From NCBI GenBank assembly GCA_022842065.1, contig JALHQH010000033.1:1-64000 (forward strand): a stretch of DNA of 64,000 bases. The letters run 5' to 3'. The notes under the pieces are model-generated. The model was not told the DNA's origin. It worked only from the letters and a program-made list of their open reading frames with translations, and searched no databases. The stretch comes from Caldilineaceae bacterium. GTDB lineage: Bacteria > Chloroflexota > Anaerolineae > Caldilineales > Caldilineaceae. A program made the translations under genes and the position numbers. The stretch's first letter is position 1. The number at the start of each line of letters is the position of its first letter. Below are positions 36,295 to 44,372 of the stretch, piece after piece.

Positions 36295-37470
36295 ATGCAA
36301 GCAGTAAAGCCTGCCCTTCATCCCGTGGCCCACACACATGGCCGCAAAGCGTTAATCATCGGCGGCGGGATCGGCGGCTTGGCCGCCGCCATTGCCCTGA
36401 AACAAATCGGCCTGACCGTGGAAGTCTATGAACGGGTGACGACCTTGCGTGAGGTTGGGGCCGGTTTGTCGCTGTGGGCTAATGCCATTCGCGCCCTCGA
36501 TTATCTCGGCTTGGGGCAGCAGATCCGCGCCCTCGCCTTACCGGAGACCAGTGGTGCAATCCGCACCGCCAAGGGTGATCTGCTGATGTACAACACCAAC
36601 CAGCAGCTGCAAGCCAAATTCGGCGAACTCAGTGTCATGGTCCACCGCGCCGCCTTGCATGACCGGCTACGTGATGCGCTAAACCAGGAGCTGCACTTGG
36701 GGCTGGCGTGTGAGGCCGTCACCGCAGATGGGCAGGGGGTTCGGGTTACCTTTCGCAACGGTGAGGACGCGTTTGGTGATTTGGTGATTGGGGCGGATGG
36801 GATTAATTCCCAGGTGCGGGCTGGCCTGCACGGACAGCAAGCACCCCGTTATGCTGGGTATACCGCTTGGCGCGGGGTGGTCGCCTTTGACCACGGCCGG
36901 CTGCAACCAGGTGAGACGTGGGGAAGCGGCGCGCGCTTTGGCCAAGTTCCCATGCAAGGGGGCCGGGTCTACTGGTTTGCGACCCACAATTCACCCCCTG
37001 GGCAACAGAGCCCAGATGGGGAAAAGGCCGAACTGCTGCGCCTTTTCAGTGCCTGGCATGATCCCATCCGCGACCTGATTGAAGCGACCCCCGAAAGCGC
37101 CATTCTGCGTAATGATATCTATGATCGCCCGCCGCGCAAGCAGTGGGGGCGTGGCCCGATTACCCTGCTCGGTGACGCCGCCCACCCCACAACCCCGAAC
37201 CTGGGCCAAGGCGCATGCCAGGCCCTCGAAGATGCTGTCGTCTTGGCCAAAGAGCTCCAGGCCACCGCCGACATCCCCACCGCCCTGCGTGCGTATGAAG
37301 CCCGCCGCATTCCCCGCACCACCATGATCGTCAACCGCTCCCTACGCGTCGGCCAGGTCGGCCAATGGGCCAACCCCGTCGCCGTAGCCGGCCGTAACTG
37401 GCTGGTCAAACATCTGCTGGCAAGATTTCAAGAGCAGCAGTTCGCGCCGGTGGTGGGGTTTGAGGTGTAG
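36295..37470 (+). CDS. FAD-dependent aromatic-ring-type monooxygenase
   Basis: About 391 residues from the ATG at 36295 with AGGAG at 36283-36287; longer upstream frame is shadow. N-terminal dinucleotide site 'IIGGGIGGLAAAIAL', Arg/Ala-rich 'GAGLSLWANAIRAL', and the second FAD motif 'LLGDAAHPTTPNLGQGA'. It belongs to the salicylate hydroxylase/zeaxanthin epoxidase-like group and should use NAD(P)H, O2 and FAD to hydroxylate or epoxidise a hydrophobic substrate. Substrate not determinable. A C+G-rich palindrome around 36220-36270 lies in the leader. Confidence 0.93.
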   Translation: MQAVKPALHPVAHTHGRKALIIGGGIGGLAAAIALKQIGLTVEVYERVTTLREVGAGLSLWANAIRALDYLGLGQQIRALALPETSGAIRTAKGDLLMYNTNQQLQAKFGELSVMVHRAALHDRLRDALNQELHLGLACEAVTADGQGVRVTFRNGEDAFGDLVIGADGINSQVRAGLHGQQAPRYAGYTAWRGVVAFDHGRLQPGETWGSGARFGQVPMQGGRVYWFATHNSPPGQQSPDGEKAELLRLFSAWHDPIRDLIEATPESAILRNDIYDRPPRKQWGRGPITLLGDAAHPTTPNLGQGACQALEDAVVLAKELQATADIPTALRAYEARRIPRTTMIVNRSLRVGQVGQWANPVAVAGRNWLVKHLLARFQEQQFAPVVGFEV

Positions 37471-37836
37471 CGCGGCAGTCAGCAAACTAAACTGTTGCCC
37501 AAACTGACAAGCGACCGCGCGTTTTATGGGAGTTAAGCAAATAATGCGGTATACGGCGACCGCCCGGCGATCAATCGCCGGGCTAGTCAACAACGCCCGC
37601 TGAAGCGGGCTTGTCCGGCAGTATCAGCCCGCTTCAGCGGGCGCTGCTACTTAGCCGTAGGGCTTCAGCCCACGGCGGACTGGGTATACTCCTCGTTGCC
37701 ACCACCATCCTGCGTTCTTCGGACGCCAGCCGGACACAGCTTTGCTATCCTGCTTGTTAGCAAGCAGGTCCCGGCGATGTGCCGGAGCCGGGGAATCGGT
37801 AGCGTGCGTAAGTGTTGATAGAAAGGGGCAGCAGTG
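37471..37836. repeat. Palindrome-rich spacer (REP-like elements)
   Basis: 366 bp without a gene. It holds CCCGGCGATCAATCGCCGGG (37563-37582), two hairpins GCCCGCTGAAGCGGGC (37595-37610) and GCCCGCTTCAGCGGGC (37627-37642) that can also pair with each other, and GGCTTCAGCC at 37661-37670. The stretch 37525-37583 has a diverged second copy at 42369-42426. Confidence 0.75.
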
Positions 37837-39327
37837 ATGAAGCGGTTTTTATGGGGGGTTGCCGGCGCGATCCTGGGGCTGATCGGTGGCTTGGTCTTAG
37901 CCGCGGTCGTGGGCGATTCGATGGCGCGGGCCATGCGGATCAGCAACTTTGAAGGGGGGCGCGCCTATTTTATCATTTTCGCGTTGTTCCCCCTCTTTGG
38001 GTTGATTGGCCTGGTGCTGGGCGCGATGATGATTCACCGCGGCCGGCGCTTCAACCTGGGTGTGCTAGGGGTGTTGCTCTTGCTCGGTGGCGCTTTCGTG
38101 GGGCTGCACAAGGAGGCCTATTTTGGGTCGCCGCCCCAAGTGGAGCAGGTGGGGAACTTTGCGTTGTTGACCTATCTGGACAGCTATGACGCGGCCTTTG
38201 GTTTTGACTGGCTCCATTATGGCTTGCGCTACCGGGGCGAACCCGTGTTGATCACTCCCCAAGCCAGCAGCGCGACTGAACCCTATCAACACTTCAGTGA
38301 ACTGATGACCGTCACCTTGCCGCTAACCCCTACGGTACCTGCCTTTATCGTCAATACGGGCGCGCCGGATACCCCCAGCCAACTCTATTTGATCCGTGAA
38401 GTAGCAGGGCAGTTGGCGGTCAGTTATCTCTGCGACACGTCCCCCGACCCCGTGGTCTACTGGTTGGATGATGCGGCCCCGGACAGTACCGCCACCATCA
38501 CCGAAGTAACGGCCTTTCGCCGGGCGCTGGCCGGGGGACGTTGGTTGCTACTTGATGATGGCTGTGTCTTTGACGCTGAGACATTGACCACCTATCCCTT
38601 CCCGCTGGCCCCGGCCGTTGCTGAGGCGGTGGTCCCCTTGGCTCGCTTGCACCCACCCATTGGCTTTGCGCCGGATCAACATAGTTTCGTGCGGGTTGGC
38701 TTCCTGGATGAGTATGATGTTACCACCTACGAATCGCGACGCACGGTTCAGTTGTTGGTCTATGATTTTGTCAAGGGCAATGTCTACCACCTGCCGGTCG
38801 ATACCACGCGGATGTACTATACATCCGTGCTGGCTGGGGCTGGTGAGATCGACAACCTCAACCCGCGCTGGCTTGATCGCTATTTCCGGTGGCAAGAGCA
38901 GGCCGGTGACCATGCGCGGCTGGTGGCGCGGGAAACCTTTACCCCACTTTTCCCACTTGGTCTCCGCATCGACCATGGTTCGGATCTAACCTATCGGTTG
39001 CAGCCGGTCCACGCCGGCATGTTGGATGCATTCGCCCGCTGGCTGGTTGAGGAGTTTGGGGCGCAACAGATCGAACGCGATCATCGTGATGAATATGGCT
39101 CGGTCCGCACCTCGCTCACCTTTCAGTTGGCCGAGCAACAGTTGGAGGCGACCTATACCAAGGATGAATACTCGATCCCAAGCCTGGTGATCTGGCAGCC
39201 ATCGTCACCTGAGCAGGAGGGTAACCTGTTGACCACGATCGGTGACCGCTTTGACGCTGTGCTCCAAACCGGTGTCCACAATACACTCTATGATAGCAGC
39301 TTCTTTGGCAACCCAGCTGCCGAGTGA
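37837..39327 (+). CDS. Membrane-anchored hypothetical protein
   Basis: About 496 residues from the ATG at 37837 with AAGGGG eight bases before; a GTG at 37834 is less well placed. Residues 1-90 contain three hydrophobic helices with Gly-rich faces ('GAILGLIGGLVLAAVVG'), and the remaining 400 residues are soluble, rich in beta-like segments and aromatic residues. No domain is recognised. It probably exposes a large extracytoplasmic domain. No operon partner; it is enclosed by palindrome-rich spacers on both sides. Confidence 0.75.
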   Translation: MKRFLWGVAGAILGLIGGLVLAAVVGDSMARAMRISNFEGGRAYFIIFALFPLFGLIGLVLGAMMIHRGRRFNLGVLGVLLLLGGAFVGLHKEAYFGSPPQVEQVGNFALLTYLDSYDAAFGFDWLHYGLRYRGEPVLITPQASSATEPYQHFSELMTVTLPLTPTVPAFIVNTGAPDTPSQLYLIREVAGQLAVSYLCDTSPDPVVYWLDDAAPDSTATITEVTAFRRALAGGRWLLLDDGCVFDAETLTTYPFPLAPAVAEAVVPLARLHPPIGFAPDQHSFVRVGFLDEYDVTTYESRRTVQLLVYDFVKGNVYHLPVDTTRMYYTSVLAGAGEIDNLNPRWLDRYFRWQEQAGDHARLVARETFTPLFPLGLRIDHGSDLTYRLQPVHAGMLDAFARWLVEEFGAQQIERDHRDEYGSVRTSLTFQLAEQQLEATYTKDEYSIPSLVIWQPSSPEQEGNLLTTIGDRFDAVLQTGVHNTLYDSSFFGNPAAE

Positions 39328-39454
39328 GCAGCGCATGAGGGATGCCGCGGCGACCTGCACCAAGGTACAGGGTCGATCTGATCGCGGGCACGGTGAAGAA
39401 ACGGGCAAATCGTGGTAGGCTAAGTGGAACACAGAAAGTTTTTGCAAATCCAAT

Positions 39455-39540
39455 CCCAGGTTGAAACCTGGGCTGATATGCCAAACCTGCTTCAGCGGGT
39501 TTTCGCATCTCAGGCGGTGAATTCATTCACCGCACTTACC
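39455..39540. repeat. Small hairpins in the leader of the VOC gene
   Basis: CCCAGGTT/AACCTGGG (39455-39472) and GCGGTGAA/TTCACCGC just after 39510. They resemble the GAAACCTGGG/GCTTCAGCGGG palindromes of the 37.5-kb spacer. The rest of the 240-bp spacer has no gene. Confidence 0.5.
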
Positions 39541-39565
39541 GTAACCCAGCAACCAGGAGGTTATG

Positions 39566-40306
39566 ATGCAGATTGCCGAACTCCACCTCGTCACCAACCA
39601 TTTGTCGGCCCAGCGAGCGTTCTATCATAAGCTAATGGAATTCCCGCTTGTGGCCGAAACGCCGACTTCGTTTACAGTCCAAGTTGGCGCTTCCACCATA
39701 ACTTTTGGAGAAACTGCCGAGCCGTTACCCTCGATCTACCACGTCGCCTTCAATATTCCCGAGAATCAACTGGCGGCGGCGAAAATCTGGTTAGGCGCGC
39801 GGGCGCCGTTGCTGCAAAATGGTGACAGCGATGAGTGGCATTTCGCCGATTGGAACGCGCATGCGATCTACTATCTTGATCCGGCCGGGAACATCCTCGA
39901 ATTCATCGCCCGTCACAATTTGCCCACCGCCGGCGACCGCACCTTCGACTGGCAATCGCTCCTCTCGGTGAGCGAAATTGGCTTGGCCACACCCAATGTG
40001 AGTGAGTTCCTGCAACAGCTCAAGCAAAAACTGGGGTTAACGCTGTGGCGAGGCAACGAGACAGATTTCGCCGCAGTGGGCGATGAGCAAGGGCTCTTGA
40101 TTGTCGCCGTGAACGGGCGTCCCTGGAATGGTAATGCCTCACCGGCCCAGCCCCTGCCGACGAAGATCGTGCTGAGGGAAGAGACAGCGCAGCGGGTGAT
40201 CTTTGCCGGGTTGCCTTATGAGGTGGTTATAATTCCATCGCCTTGCGCCAGGTGGCGCAGCACTGTGGCTTTGGCGAAGCAAAAACCGCCGAAGCAATGG
40301 GGATGA
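39566..40306 (+). CDS. VOC (glyoxalase/bleomycin-resistance) family protein with altered C-terminus
   Basis: About 246 residues. Start chosen at the ATG 39566, five bases after AGGAGG (39555-39560). Two VOC half-modules are visible: 'IAELHLVTNHLSAQRAFYHKLM' in parts, 'YHVAFNIPE', and the second with 'IGLATPNVSEFLQQL'. Metal-ligand positions include H60-like 'IYHVAF' and E in 'GNILEFIAR'. Up to about residue 225 the protein looks normal; the last 20 codons ('CARWRSTVALAKQ') read the DNA of an unrelated gene remnant out of frame, so the native end has been replaced. Confidence 0.85.
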   Translation: MQIAELHLVTNHLSAQRAFYHKLMEFPLVAETPTSFTVQVGASTITFGETAEPLPSIYHVAFNIPENQLAAAKIWLGARAPLLQNGDSDEWHFADWNAHAIYYLDPAGNILEFIARHNLPTAGDRTFDWQSLLSVSEIGLATPNVSEFLQQLKQKLGLTLWRGNETDFAAVGDEQGLLIVAVNGRPWNGNASPAQPLPTKIVLREETAQRVIFAGLPYEVVIIPSPCARWRSTVALAKQKPPKQWG

Positions 40307-40565
40307 TGCGACTTTTCTATAACGGCTATGCGTTCAGCACAAAAGCTGAGACGTTGGTTTACAACCCGACCCTGGTTCTCTATTTTCTCAAAATTTTGCA
40401 GCGTACTTGTGAATATCCCGAAGAAATTCTCGACGACAATCTGGTGATGGATCGGAATCGGATTGCCTACATTGCGCAGGTTAAAGGGGCCGAGTCACTC
40501 ATTACCGGTGCGCTGAATGAAGAAACGCCACTACTTATGCCGTGGTTGCCATCGGCTTTGAACGA
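40231..40565 (+). pseudogene. Fragment of an AAA-ATPase-like/PD-(D/E)XK family gene
   Basis: In the frame of 40243 the translation reads 'MRLFYNGYAFSTKAETLVYN', 'PTLVLYFLKIL', then 'NLVMDRNRIAYIA'. These are the characteristic C-terminal motifs of the AAA-ATPase-like proteins common in Chloroflexota and cyanobacteria ('MxxxYNGYxFS', 'YNPxxxLYFLK'). The first three quarters of the gene and its nuclease end are missing. The fragment is joined to the VOC gene upstream and fades after 'GALNEETP'. Confidence 0.8.
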
Positions 40566-40864
40566 TTGGTGTGGTCTGCGGTGTAAAGAGAATAAAGTTA
40601 TGGCTGATTATCGGTGTAATCAGCCATAACTTTGTCAGGTAGTGGTCAAGGTCACGAAAAGAGAATTGCCTTCGCTGGGCGTTGGCGGGCGCTGACTTTT
40701 GCTCAATGCCGTGCGTATCTCATTTACCAGCCCCCTACTTAGGCAATCCAACTGTCGAGTGAACAGGCCATGTCTGAATCTGTCCTTTAATCGACAAAAG
40801 GTGTTACTTCCGCTATACTAAAGCTCCTTGATCCTTAGCCGTGTCGCAGAGGAAGTGCCGCCGC
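40566..40864. other. Spacer with terminator before STAND gene
   Basis: About 300 bp. A 17-bp stem (40594-40610 with 40617-40633, loop TCGGTG) follows the pseudogene and looks like a terminator. The remainder up to 40864 shows no gene. Confidence 0.6.
40594..40633 (+). terminator. Hairpin terminator
   Basis: Perfect 17-bp stem of AAAGTTATGGCTGATTA with its complement, six-base loop, read after the VOC/pseudogene region. Confidence 0.6.
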
Positions 40865-42298
40865 ATGAATAATCCATTTCGTAACCGTAAACCTGTTCTG
40901 GCCGCCCATGCCTTTTACGGGCGTCAGGACGAGCTAGACGCCATTAGCCGGCAACTAGCCGCCCAACCGCCCCAGTGCTGCGCGGTGATTGGGCTGCCGC
41001 GCAGTGGAAAAACATCGCTGCTTTACTATCTACAACAGCAGGCCCGCCTCTCCCCTGCCCAACGGCAGCTTAGCTTTGGCGGCAAGCAGGCGATCCTCGC
41101 GGTCTATGTCAATGCTGGCCCTTACAGTGATCTGGATGATGCCCAGCCTGAGGGCGCGCTCTATTTCTGGCGCGATCTCTATCGGGCGCTGGCCCAAGCG
41201 TTGGCCGAACGGGCGGATCAGCCGCTGCCTGAGCCTGGCCACAGTGAGTTGCCGCCGCTGGATCAACTGCAAACGCTCCGGCACAATATGGCGACCGCCC
41301 TCCGCGACTGTACTGCCGATCTGGTCTTGTTGTTGATCGACAATGCCGAAGGCATCGCACACTTGCCGCGGCTCACCGGTAGTTTACTGCGTACTTTGGC
41401 CCAAGATCCCGCGCTGGGCGATCGGGTGGCCTATGTCGCAACTAGCCTGCGCCCGCTCCATGAATTCTATGCGCCGATGACCTGGCAGGCCTCTTCCTCC
41501 TTCTGGAATCTCTTTTCGACCACCGTTATCCTCGGCCAATTGGAACCGGCAGCCGCCCAGGCCTTGATGGCGCGCAGTGTGACTGCGACCTTACCGGCGG
41601 GCTTTACCCAGGCCGAGCAAGCCCAACTTTTGCACTTGGCCGGTCGCCACCCTGACCTGCTCACGATGGCCTGTGCACTGCTCTATGACCAACACGCTAA
41701 CCTGCTGCCTGGCGCAGCGGTGGATTGGTCACTGTTAGCGGGACAACTCTTTGACGCCGCGCTACCCCTCTGTCAAGCTCTTTGGCAAAACTTGGCCCGT
41801 GTTGCCGGTGCACAGGAGGTAGTGCACCGGATCGCCGCCGGTGGTCTACCCCTGACCATTTCGTCTACCCTACTGACAACCCTGGCCCGGCAAGGCCTCT
41901 TAGCAGCCGACGGCACCCAGTGGCGGCTCTTTGCCGACATCATGACCCGCTTTGTGCAGCAAGACCATCCCACCGCGGGCAAGCTTGCGGACAGTCTTGC
42001 CCTGCCCACTGCCCCAGCGGCTGAGCTGTCGCCACCCCCCGCGGATAGCGTGACCCCAGCGGCACCCTTCACCCACCTGGAGGGTGCTGTCTATGCTTTT
42101 CTGGCAGCCCACCCCGGAGTTGTCTGTGATCGAGAAAGCATCAAGCGGGCCATTTGGGACGAGGAAGTGCCTTCTGATAGCGCCCTGCAAAAGCTCATTG
42201 AACGCATCCGCGAAAAAATTGAAGCTGACCCCAAACATCCCCGCCGCCTGCTTGCCGTGCGCGGCCAAGGCTATATCCTCCATCCCGAGGCTACTTAA
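40865..42298 (+). CDS. STAND-type ATPase with C-terminal OmpR-like winged helix
   Basis: About 477 residues from the ATG at 40865, with GAGGAA eight bases before; a GTG at 40841 is less likely. The entry motif 'HAFYGRQDELDAI' and Walker A 'GLPRSGKTSLLYY' (residues 43-51) open a STAND/AAA ATPase; Walker B is 'LVLLLIDNAEGI'. The last 95 residues form a winged-helix of the OmpR/PhoB effector type, recognisable by 'SDSALQKLIERIREKIEADP' in parts and the terminal 'LLAVRGQGYIL'. A DNA-binding domain at the C-terminus of the ATPase is the reverse of the usual SARP order. Likely a nucleotide-gated transcription factor of unknown target. Confidence 0.85.
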   Translation: MNNPFRNRKPVLAAHAFYGRQDELDAISRQLAAQPPQCCAVIGLPRSGKTSLLYYLQQQARLSPAQRQLSFGGKQAILAVYVNAGPYSDLDDAQPEGALYFWRDLYRALAQALAERADQPLPEPGHSELPPLDQLQTLRHNMATALRDCTADLVLLLIDNAEGIAHLPRLTGSLLRTLAQDPALGDRVAYVATSLRPLHEFYAPMTWQASSSFWNLFSTTVILGQLEPAAAQALMARSVTATLPAGFTQAEQAQLLHLAGRHPDLLTMACALLYDQHANLLPGAAVDWSLLAGQLFDAALPLCQALWQNLARVAGAQEVVHRIAAGGLPLTISSTLLTTLARQGLLAADGTQWRLFADIMTRFVQQDHPTAGKLADSLALPTAPAAELSPPPADSVTPAAPFTHLEGAVYAFLAAHPGVVCDRESIKRAIWDEEVPSDSALQKLIERIREKIEADPKHPRRLLAVRGQGYILHPEAT

Positions 42299-42368
42299 GA
42301 ACTGGTCTTTTGTGAAACATATTGTGCGCTGTAAGCCACGCAGTGGCGGCAGGAGGTAGATCAGCCTC

Positions 42369-42426
42369 TATGGGCGTTAAGCAAATGTTTCGGTATACCG
42401 GGAACGCCAGGCGATTCATCGCCGGG
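42369..42426. repeat. Dispersed palindromic element, copy 2
   Basis: Shares TATGGG-GTTAAGCAAAT, CGGTATAC and a GGCGAT-CATCGCCGGG palindrome with 37525-37583. Confidence 0.65.
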
Positions 42427-42590
42427 TGGTGGTCGTTGACCCAATTATTTACTCAATTCCCATCAAGGCTGGCGTCTTGGCCCGCGGGTTAAAACCCTCA
42501 GCTACCCTCAGTCGTCACTCCGTGACTAACAGGCAAGTCCTCTATCAACATTTGTTTCACAAAACACAAGACTGCGCGTTTATAATTTTT

Positions 42591-42670
42591 ATGGTTTGTC
42601 CTTGTTTGTCCTTGTTTGTCCTTGTTTGTCCTTGTTTGTCTGAGTTTGTCTGTGTTTGTCTGTGTTTGTC
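42591..42670. repeat. 10-bp tandem repeat (CTTGTTTGTC), eight units
   Basis: Eight head-to-tail units; four in the middle are identical (CTTGTTTGTC) and the flanking ones vary (TGAGTTTGTC, TGTGTTTGTC). 160 bp upstream of dabB. Confidence 0.9.
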
Positions 42671-42830
42671 TGCATATCTCACCACACTTCAACCCCCGCT
42701 CTCTACGCTGCGTATGTTCCCACTTGATTTTGACAACGAGCGCGCCGGTAATTTGTGCAAGGAAGCACAAAGACATTAAAATGTCGCAATAAAGATATAA
42801 AAGGATATTTGTAGGTATTTGGAGACAACA

Positions 42831-44372
42831 ATGCGACAAAACAAGATTGGCTGGATCGAATATCGCTTGCTGGACATGTTGGCCTTACTCACGCTACTAT
42901 CGCTGGTGATGTTGTTTGGACAGGCCATCATGCCAGCACCCATACGGCTGCTGGGTCTCACGCTTGATCGGCTTAGCGCTGTCACCACCCTATTGGTGGC
43001 CGGGGTGGGCACAGTCGCCTATCACTTTTCACTTCGCTATCTTGACGGCGAGCCAAAGCAGCGCCACTTTTTGCGTTGGCTCTTCCTGACGGTCGGCATG
43101 GCCTACCTATTCATGCTCTCGACCAATCTCTGCCTGCTCTTTGCCGCCTGGCTCTGTACCAGCCTGGGGCTGCACGAGTTGCTCACCTTTTATGCGGATC
43201 GTACCGAAGCCCAGCGACCGGCACGCAAAAAGTTTTTGATCAGCCGCCTGGGTGACTTGGCCCTTCTGGCTGCCATCGGGTTGATTTGGCAGCACTGGGG
43301 CACCCTGGATCTGCATACCTTCCTGGCCAATGTCAACAGCCCCGTGGATTGGCCCTGGGCCTCCGGTCTGGTTGCCTTTCTGGTCGTGACCGCAGCATTG
43401 ACCAAGTCGGCCCAATTTCCTTTTCACAGTTGGTTGCCGGAAACCATGGAAGCGCCAACGCCCGTCTCGGCACTTATGCATGCCGGCATTATCAACGCCG
43501 GCGGGGTGCTGTTGTTGCGCTTTGCGCCGCTCTTGGTAACGGTGCCAACGGTGCTCTTTTATCTGGTGGTGATCGGCACCCTGACCATGAGCTTGGGCCT
43601 GCTCGTCATGTGGACACAGACCACCGTCAAGCGTACCCTGGCCTGGTCTACCGTCAGTCAGATGGGCTTTATGATGGTGCAGATTGGGCTGACGGTCTTT
43701 CCGGCCACCATCTTGCACCTGCTGGGTCATGGCTTTTATAAGGCGTGGTCTTTTCTGCGCACCGGTGAACTGCCGGTCCCAACCGAGCCGGTGCCGTTGG
43801 TTTCGCCACAGCAGAGCCTGCGCTGGGGCGGGCTGGGGATCGTTGTCGCCGTGCCGGCCCTGGCCCTGGCCGCGTTGCTCACAGGGTTTAATCCGTTCCA
43901 TTCACCCGGTGAATTGGCGTTGACCACCATTTTGGCCTTGGGGCTGGGGCAATACTGGATTGCGTTCAGCCGGTTCCCCGCCGGCAACGCGTCAAAACCG
44001 GCGCATATCGTGAATGCTATTTTGAGCACTTTTGGCCTCGCACTCCTTGCCGCTTTGCTCTATCAAGGGGCAACGGACTTCTTTGCGCCGGTCTTTGGTC
44101 CCGTGCCAGTGTTGCGCGGCGGGTTGGCCTGGGTGACCGCCGCGCTGCCGGTCACTGCCTTTATGCTGCTTTCACTGGTACACTTGTGGCGACCACTTTG
44201 GCAACAGACGGTATGGGGGCGCGCCTTTACCATTCATGCCCTGCATGGCTTCTACATCGGCATCATTGCCGACCGTGTGGTCACGGCACTTTGGCCGCGC
44301 TGGCCCAGCCGACCACAAAAAACGCTTCAACCCAAGCAACCTATACAAAATAGTGAGGTGGAATATGCTTAA
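42831..44372 (+). CDS. dabB: DabB, membrane subunit of the DAB inorganic carbon pump (NuoL/MrpA-like)
   Basis: 513 residues from the ATG at 42831 with GGAG six bases upstream; about a dozen membrane helices. It has the antiporter-like core of complex I subunit L ('FPFHSWLPETMEAPTPVSAL', then 'MHAGIINAGGVLLLRF'). Paired with a DabA partner downstream this is the DAB (DUF2309/PF00361) system, in which the cation-coupled membrane subunit energises hydration of CO2 to bicarbonate by DabA. Its stop overlaps the DabA start by 8 bp. Without DabA a stray complex-I/Mrp subunit would be considered. Confidence 0.93.
   Translation: MRQNKIGWIEYRLLDMLALLTLLSLVMLFGQAIMPAPIRLLGLTLDRLSAVTTLLVAGVGTVAYHFSLRYLDGEPKQRHFLRWLFLTVGMAYLFMLSTNLCLLFAAWLCTSLGLHELLTFYADRTEAQRPARKKFLISRLGDLALLAAIGLIWQHWGTLDLHTFLANVNSPVDWPWASGLVAFLVVTAALTKSAQFPFHSWLPETMEAPTPVSALMHAGIINAGGVLLLRFAPLLVTVPTVLFYLVVIGTLTMSLGLLVMWTQTTVKRTLAWSTVSQMGFMMVQIGLTVFPATILHLLGHGFYKAWSFLRTGELPVPTEPVPLVSPQQSLRWGGLGIVVAVPALALAALLTGFNPFHSPGELALTTILALGLGQYWIAFSRFPAGNASKPAHIVNAILSTFGLALLAALLYQGATDFFAPVFGPVPVLRGGLAWVTAALPVTAFMLLSLVHLWRPLWQQTVWGRAFTIHALHGFYIGIIADRVVTALWPRWPSRPQKTLQPKQPIQNSEVEYA

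Larger units (their letters stand above)
42299..42830. other. 532-bp spacer with dispersed and tandem repeats
   Basis: No gene is supported. It contains the second copy of the 37.5-kb palindromic element (42369-42426), a hairpin near 42480-42510 and a 10-bp tandem repeat (42591-42670). The leader of dabB follows. Confidence 0.65.

Noticed and set aside
42498..42839. Minus-strand frame across the 10-bp tandem repeat
   Set aside because: Its translation is mostly a Thr-Asn-Lys-Asp periodic peptide produced by the repeat; no start signal.
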